This document shows, piece by piece, positions 57,492 to 64,000 of a stretch of DNA of 64,000 bases. The DNA is taken from NCBI GenBank assembly GCA_020746875.1, contig JAGTJL010000017.1, positions 1,054,001-1,118,000 of the forward strand, in the 5' to 3' direction. The first letter of the stretch is position 1. Each line of letters starts with the position of its first letter. This DNA is from Rhexocercosporidium sp. MPI-PUGE-AT-0058. Its lineage: Eukaryota > Ascomycota > Leotiomycetes > Helotiales. Position numbers and translations under genes: made by a program. The notes under the pieces are model-generated. The model saw only the letters and a program-made list of their open reading frames with translations. It was not told the DNA's origin and did not search any database.

Positions 57492-57512
57492 CAGTCAGCA
57501 GTCTGCTGACTG
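57492..57512. repeat. Perfect 10-bp inverted repeat
   Basis: CAGTCAGCAG-T-CTGCTGACTG is a perfect hairpin or palindrome with a one-base centre, shortly after the esterase relic. It could be a dyad binding site or chance. Confidence 0.4.
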
Positions 57513-60500
57513 AATTGACAGCATTGAGTGCCTCTAAATATTACACAATTGATACTCAGTGTCCACAGTCTATAATCTGTCAGTAACATATATATCAAAG
57601 ACATCAACGTGCCATGTGAACTATAGTCTTTATTTACCATGACTTAAGCAATTATTTATTTGAGAGCCATATGGATTTCTGCATCATTCAAATTCCAATA
57701 GCATTGTTTCTTCCAAGTGGCAAGTATGTGGTTTCACCCATTCGTATTTTCATACCTTTATCCGTATCAGACTTATCCACGCGTTGTAATTACTCCTAGA
57801 CAGATACCTAGCAACTATTATATTTTCACTGGATGGTTGTGGTTCTCTTCTACGTACCTGAATGGGCTAGTTGCTCTTGGTTGTTGACAGACACTTGAGG
57901 AAAGGAACCTCCTATCTATTCTCACAGAGCAAAAATCGAATAGTCTTTTCCTAATTTCCTGAACGCACTTTCGGTCTCCTGTCTTATAGATTCGCATAAT
58001 ATACCTCTCACCCTGGTTTCCATCAATGTCCCCAGGAAATGATTTGGGGATAAATTACAAGGTCTCACAGATCTTTTGTGTCAGTCGTAGTTCGCACTCA
58101 CTCCAAGACCAGAATATCAACATTATAATAGCCAGGTAGAGAATGATTCGATGATGTCGATCACATTCGAGGTTTGTCAAATAGAGAAAAGGCGCTTATT
58201 GTCAGCGCTACTCGTCATAACTCAAGCTTCTCATCTCTGCCCACAACTGTGATAGCTGTTAGTGCGGGAGATCACCTTTGAGCCCCCAAAACTTAGCTTT
58301 TCCTTCCCTCGTTGGTCAACCATTTTCTTGACAAGACACAAGCATGATCGAACTTCCGCCAACAAGAAGTAGTAGTACTCAATAGATAAGTCTCATCTCC
58401 GTCGTGTCAACTGAAAATCACTCACTTAGAATTATATATCGTTGACATCAACCACGAAAACCCAACTTGTCAAGGTGTAAAAATCAACCACCTCTCCCAT
58501 CTTCCTGAAAACACCCCTCACTCCACACACCCCTGCATAGTGCTCTCAATTATCTACTCATCTTCTTCCCAATATTCCCTCGCTCACTAGACATCTTCAA
58601 CCCCCCAAGTATCAGCTACTTCCTCTGACTTTCAATACCTTATCGTCTACCTCTTCTTAGGTCAATATTTGCTCGTCGTCCTTAAAACATGCAAGCCAAG
58701 CAGATTTAACGTCCCTTTCCTCTTCGCTATTGGGTTCAATGCTGGCGTCTTTCGACTTGGCTTGGTCGGTTCGATGGAGGTGAGGGTGTGAGTAGGATGG
58801 GAGAATGGAATGTTGCTAAGATGCTTCGAGGAATGTAAGGATTCCGTTTATGGCGAGAATACTCCGCGACGTTCTTCGTCGTCGTCTTACCTATCGTCGA
58901 TTACGTCTCGTCGACGGGGTCAGAGCAAGCGGATACAAAGCTCGTGGATATCCATCAGGACATGGATAAACATCTTCGGCAACTCGCTCCGGTACAGCTC
59001 ATTCTCAGACCGGAAGCGCCGTTGCAAATTTATCTATCACAACTCTTACAGGGGGTCGACTGCCTATGGGGATAAACGTCTTATGCACATCGCTCTTCAA
59101 TTCCATGGCGCTTAATCGTGGCAGGAATCACTTGTGGTGGTAAAGTCAGGACGACGATTCTGAACTTGCAGTTCGACACAAGGAAACCTCAAATGTGCGA
59201 CATTGAAGCATATCGATTTGGATGGGATGGGACTTCGCCGCGATAGACGAGGGTTCTAAAACTGATGGAGTCGAGGAGATGTTTGGAATTGATTCACGCT
59301 TTGCGGCCTTCGAGAGCAAATCACAGGAGAGTTGGGGATCGATGGGGACGTCGGACTGACATTTGAGGAAAGGGGGATAGAGGGAATGGTCTCAAGGTTG
59401 AGTATAATCTGAATTTGGTGTTTCTTCCATTAGGTCTTGTTGTGGTGCTTGCTGCACGAGGGTTGGCGATGCAGTAGGGTTTTGGAAGATTGTCGATAGG
59501 TATATTTCTTGATGAATTCTTTGATTGTTGGGTGCAAGATACATGCTTCGGTCTGCTAGAATCTCCGCCAGGGATTATTCTGTCCTATATTCAGGCGCTA
59601 GATACACCGATCATTTTGCTTCTGGGGTATCAACAGAGATATTCGAGTCAGCAATTCGGTCGGAAATTCAATTGGCCAAAACAATGGAGCTTCTTCCCGT
59701 GGCCATAGCCAGTGTCAATTTTCCATGTAAGAACCAAAAAGATGCCCGAGTCGCTAGGGTGATCCGGCTGTCGGCATCAGCATACCGCAAACTCGGCGAA
59801 TTGACGTCAAATCATGCCCCAAAGTCAAAAAGTCAGAAGTCCGCGAACAGAGTTTCGGATGAGGCTGATAAAAGCTTTCGCTGATCGTGCTGATCGATTG
59901 ATAAAACTTACTTTCCTTATCGCAGAAAGTCAAGTCTCCATCAAAAAAGAAAACCTAAAGCGCACCACGCTGAATCTGGATCTGGCTCTGGCTTTGGATC
60001 GGAGATTTGTCGAAAATAATCCGCGACTTGGATGCTGGGGCTCCCATCGGATGATTTCCATGTTTGGGTGGGGTCCTGGTGGATGCAGCTGGACTTTGCA
60101 TAGCTTCGTTCTCGAGGTGATGTGATTGGGTGAAACCATATCACTTTCTTGTTGTGGTCTAGTCAGGTACGGCACAGGCACACAGACAGGTCCAGGTCCA
60201 CTAGGTCTAAGCGCTTACCTCCTTTTCTTACAAAGTATTGAGCTGAGAGGAGAGCTTTTGTCTAATTTCATGATGGTACCAATCATCACACGTTGCAGCA
60301 ATAGCCTAAAATCGATCCAAAGGAGGCGCGAGAAGGTGCGAGCACACCTTTCAACAGTTCGGCGTCTCGGAAAGTTGGGTAGGGAAATTTAATGATGTTT
60401 TGTTGGATCTTGCTGGCAGTGTTGGAAGGTTACTTGGAACTTGGAGGCGAGCACACCTGTTGACACCGAGTATAGAACAGTGGACCTCTTCATCTCATCT

Positions 60501-61095
60501 TTAATGGGGCGCATGGAGAGAAGACTCGCCGGTCTGACATCAAGGATAACTCTCGACAAGAAGGCTGCTGATATTCATGGTTCTCATGTTGGTTGCGGCG
60601 GAAAACTCGCCTGAAGAGGAGCAATTAATCTGGCCGATTCCAATTAGGCACTTGGACTCCGAAATGATGTGTCCCCGGTTAAGCATAAAGAAAATCCCAT
60701 AGCATGATTCGCTACAAATCGCCATGGACTCTCCTGAGAATGATATGCTAGTGGTCAGTTCGAGGAATAAAACTGGACCCTAAGGGGCATTCCTGGCAGC
60801 GGGGTTACAATTACGGTTTGACTCGACTGTGCCGCCCTTGTGCGCATCAATGGCTTCTGCAAGTGTTTACCGAGCCCTATCGTAGGCCCCCTCGGTCAAC
60901 TTCCCCGGGGCATCACACGTTTCCAAGGATTCCGAGCCACTTTGTCGGCCGTTTTGGGCGTCACTGCTGCTCTAGCCAGGAACCAAAACAACCCCGTAGG
61001 ATTGGGGCCTTCCAGTATACCTAATTTGAACTGCTGGGCTGGACTCGACAGAACGGCTAGGCCAGATCCATTTAGTGATGGCTTCTCCTTCTTGC

Positions 61096-61131
61096 TTCTC
61101 TCTCTCTTCTTTCTCTCTCTCTCTCTCCACC
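61096..61131 (+). repeat. CT dinucleotide-rich tract in the chitinase promoter
   Basis: Nearly uninterrupted TCTC/CTTT repeats lie 160-200 bases upstream of the chitinase ATG. Pyrimidine tracts of this kind are usual just before transcription starts in filamentous fungi. Confidence 0.5.
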
Positions 61132-61292
61132 GACATCATCACCTTCACTCCTCCCCCTCACTCCTTGCGGTGACCGTTGTGCCGTGCAGACTTTTGTTTG
61201 CGTCCCCTCATTGACGATTCAGTCATTACAATCTTTACAGGCTTAGGCCATACCACAATCTTTTCAGGTTATTTATCATTCTTTCTAGCATA

Positions 61293-64000
61293 ATGTTTTC
61301 CACTAGATTTATCGCCACCGCGGCGGCTTCTCTCTCTCTAATGTCCTCAGTCACGGCCGATTATAACCCGGCTTCTCAAGCTAACGTGGCTATGTACTAT
61401 GTATTAAAATCTACGTAGATGGGAGGTTTGGCTCTGTGCTGATAGTGTATTAGGGACAAGGACCTGACCAAAAGCCTTTGGCCCATTTCTGTGATTCCTC
61501 CAGTGTCGATATCATCCCTATTGGATTCATCAACATCTTCCCGAACCTTGCGAATGGACTTGTCGCGGAGAACTTTGGAAACCAATGTTGGGATGGGAAC
61601 TACACTGGCCCAGGTTACAATGGCGTCAACAACCACAAGAACAACTTCTTGTACAAGCAATGCCCTCAACTCCAGGAGGATATCTACTACTGCCAAACGC
61701 AAACCAAGAAGAAGATCTTGTTGTCTCTTGGTGGTGACGGAGGAAATTATCAACTCAATGGAGCAGCCGATGGAGAGTACCTTGCTGAGTTCTTGTGGGG
61801 CGCCTATGGACCTTACAACGCCTCATGGGTTGCAAAGGGAGGTGTCCGTCCTTTGGACCGTGGATCCAGCAACCTTGACCTCACCAAGACCATAGACATT
61901 GATGGTTTCGATTTCGATATCGAGCGGGCATCGCCAGGTATGTAAATTTTCTGCAGGTAGGCCATTCGCTAACATGCCGCAGATAAACAAGTCGGTTACA
62001 TTGCATGCATCAAGCGACTCCGTCAACTGTTTGCTGCATACAAGATCGTGAAACCATGCTCCAAGACTTACTTGATCTCTGGAGCTCCCCAATGTCCTCT
62101 CCCTGAAGGCAACATGGGCCTCACAATCGCCGGCGCACAGTTCGATCTTCTGTTCATTCAGTTTTACAACAATGGCGCCAATGGATGTACCGCACGTAAC
62201 TACATCACCAACGGAAACAAGGGTGGATTCAACTACAACGCTTGGGTCACAACCGTAAACCAAGGTGCAAGCAAGGGAGCAAAGCTGTACCTTGGTCTTC
62301 TCGGTTCGAGTGCCGCTGGTACCTCCGGCGATTACCTTACAGCTCTGGAGTCGAAGTCCTTGATCGATGCCTGGCACGGAGCGCCTCAATTCGGAGGTGT
62401 TATGCTTTGGGAAGCGACCTATGCTGAGAACAACTTCCCTTCCAGTTTCCCAGGAAAGAACTATTATCAGATCATCAAGCAGCTTTTGAACGTCTACGCA
62501 CCAGCCACCACCGCCCCAGCGACGGTTTGCAGTAGTACAGTTTCGTCTAGCAGGACTTCCACCAGCTCGTCAAAGATCTCCTCGTCAAAGATCTCCTCGA
62601 CAAGCTCCTCGAAGACTTCCTCCACATTCAAGACCTCAACTACAAGCTCCACATCTTCCAAGATCACCAGCACGTCCTCGTCAAAGGTTTCCTCTTCAAC
62701 TGTGAAGCCAACAAGCTCGTCTACCAAGATCTCTAGCTCTTCCACAGTCAAGGCTTCCAGCTCCTCGACAATCAAGCTCTCCAGCTCATCTTCCGTACCC
62801 CACAGCTCATCGTCGGCAGAGGTTTCATCTTCGTCCTCCTCAATTGCGGTAACCACATCTTCTAGCAGCATAATGACCTCAAAGACAGCCGCCGGTCAGT
62901 TCACCACGACTTCATCAAGCACAGTCCCAGCCGCCACAGGATGCGTCTACAAGGGATGCTTCACCGAGGCCACAGGCATCCGCGCTCTATCCAGTGCCGT
63001 CCTAGCTGATTTCGAAGCCATGACTATTGAGAAGTGTGCTAAGTACTGCTCAGCATACACTTTGTATGGTCTTGAGTACACTGGCGAATGTTACTGTGGA
63101 AATGAGTTGAATGCAGGCAGTGTTTCCGCCCTTGAGAGCGAGTGCAATCTTCCTTGCACAGGTGATGCTTCCCAGACTTGCGGAGGATCTAACCGATTGA
63201 ATGTTTACGAGTGTGGAGCTCTCCCAACTTCAAGTGCCACGACATCTTCAGCTACTTCAAGCATTTTCTCGATCTCTATCTCAGAATCTTCGACCTCCAG
63301 CTCTGCCACTTTGACAACTTCAAGTGCCCCAACTTCCTCTGCCACTTCAAGCATTGTCTCAATCTCTACTTCCGACTCCTCGACGTCCAGTTCTGCTACT
63401 TCGACAACTGAGTCCTCAAGCTCAAGTTCAGAGACGCCAACTATTAGCAAAACTTCCAGCCAAAGCGCTACAGTGACTTCGTCGAGCAGCGCTGAGTTTA
63501 TTACAGCAACGTACACCCACACTTTCAGCTACAGTCTCACTGAGTCCTCATCAACAAGCTCCAGCAGCTCAAGCAGCTCAAGCGAGACATCTTCAAGCAC
63601 CCAGTCAGAACATGTGACGTCGAGCACCTATGTCTCATCTTCCTCGAGCCTCCCAAGTGGACCTCACTATACCAACTCGAGCTCCAGCACCGAGACGACT
63701 AAGTCTAGCTACTCCACCGGAGTTACATCAACAACCTGCACTGATACCACTTCAGTCCCAACGTACACTCCATCCTCGTCCAAGAGCTCCGGAGGTGTAG
63801 TGACCTACCCACCCAAGCCAACCTCGTCCAGCACCAAGTACACCACATCGACAGTTTGCACCACCCGCGTAGAGACCATCACTTCATGCCACCCAACAGT
63901 CACCAACTGCCCAGTCGGAAGTGTAACCACCAAGACAATCCCACTCTACACGACCGTCTGCCCAGTAACCGAGACCAAGATCAAGCCAACCACGACTCCA
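61293..64000 (+). CDS. Secreted GH18 (class III-type) chitinase with WSC domain and Ser/Thr-rich linkers, C-terminus cut by window
   Basis: Extracellular or wall-bound chitinase. Exons are 61293-61400, 61454-61937 and 61983-64000 (continuing); introns are 61401-61453 (GTATTA...TAG) and 61938-61982 (GTATGT...CAG). The signal peptide is MFSTRFIATAAASLSLMSSVTA. The GH18 barrel runs to about residue 370: VAMYYGQGPDQKPLAHFC, IGFINIFP, KKILLSLGGDGGNYQL, then the catalytic DGFDFDIE with acid Glu193, LFIQFYNN, and GVMLWEATY. A Ser/Thr/Lys-rich linker follows (about 380-515). A WSC carbohydrate-binding domain comes next (517-608: GCVYKGCFTEATGIRALSS, with eight Cys and ECYCGNELNAG). A second, longer Ser/Thr-rich region ends in TTVCTTRVETITSC-type repeats usual before GPI anchors. 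The frame is open to the window edge. Confidence 0.95.

Larger units (their letters stand above)
57151..61292. other. Long intergenic region, no supported gene
   Basis: Four kilobases without a convincing gene. A perfect inverted repeat lies at 57492-57512. From about 58860 to 59075 one frame reads continuously (VDIHQDMDKHLRQLAPVQLI, then LRPEAPLQIYLSQLLQG) and looks protein-like, but it has no start, no family and no partner exon; it may be a gene relic. A CT-rich tract at about 61096-61131 lies in the chitinase promoter. Confidence 0.45.

Noticed and set aside
59490..60125. Overlapping plus-strand frames of 72-119 codons
   Set aside because: They overlap each other in different frames, with no start context, domain or splice chain.
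62494..62871. Minus-strand acidic frame opposite the chitinase linker
   Set aside because: It is the reverse reading of the Ser-rich codon repeats of the chitinase stalk.

Overview
The window reads as nuclear DNA of a filamentous ascomycete (Pezizomycotina). Genes carry short GT-AG introns of about 45-115 nt, intergenic gaps are 0.3-4 kb, and the gene set is typical of these moulds: GH18-WSC chitinase, deuterolysin, Zn2Cys6 regulator, ankyrin/NACHT-like receptor and F-box-like families. Placement below that level (perhaps Leotiomycetes) is only a guess. All exon borders were read by eye from splice signals, reading frame and family conservation.

Layout. 1-1199 (-): 5' part of an organic solute transporter alpha/TMEM184-type membrane protein. 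3224-5263 (-): Ku70, divergent from ferrochelatase at 5627-7024 (+). 8008-9968 (+): an MFS transporter. 11482-17207 (+): three related F-box-like genes with a decayed fourth copy between the second and third. 17593-17865 (-): a small membrane or secreted protein. 19876-21986 (+): a multispanning fungal membrane protein.

22298-33262 is the most interesting block. It holds an ankyrin-subtilisin (S8) protease with an intact catalytic triad (-), a conserved-looking beta-rich protein of unknown function directly upstream on the same strand, and, divergent from both, a 1760-residue NLR-like receptor in ten exons. The receptor has an alpha/beta-hydrolase-like N-terminus, a NACHT-like core, ankyrin repeats, a ZZ zinc finger and an acidic tail. 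Its hydrolase nucleophile and its P-loop both look degenerate. A sensor, a protease and an unknown protein side by side recall fungal allorecognition and innate-immunity gene clusters. This joint function is a hypothesis.

33726-34694 (+) is a Cys-rich zinc-finger-like gene that appears broken. 35254-36025 (+) is a secreted PEBP-like protein with a 10-nt exon, and 36323-37279 (-) is inositol monophosphatase. 38056-38682 (-) is a membrane-anchored domain that resembles a free-standing deuterolysin propeptide, 1.8 kb from a true deuterolysin at 40503-41759 (+). 43843-44456 (+) is a small Cys-rich secreted protein. 45336-46275 holds degenerate repeats. 46479-47489 (-) is a low-complexity protein with one in-frame TGA. 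51038-53234 (-) is a Zn2Cys6 regulator. 56096-57150 (+) is a carboxylesterase pseudogene. The window ends inside a GH18-WSC chitinase (61293 onward, +).

The long stretches 1200-3223, 17866-19875, 47490-51037, 53235-56095 and 57151-61292 hold no gene I can support.
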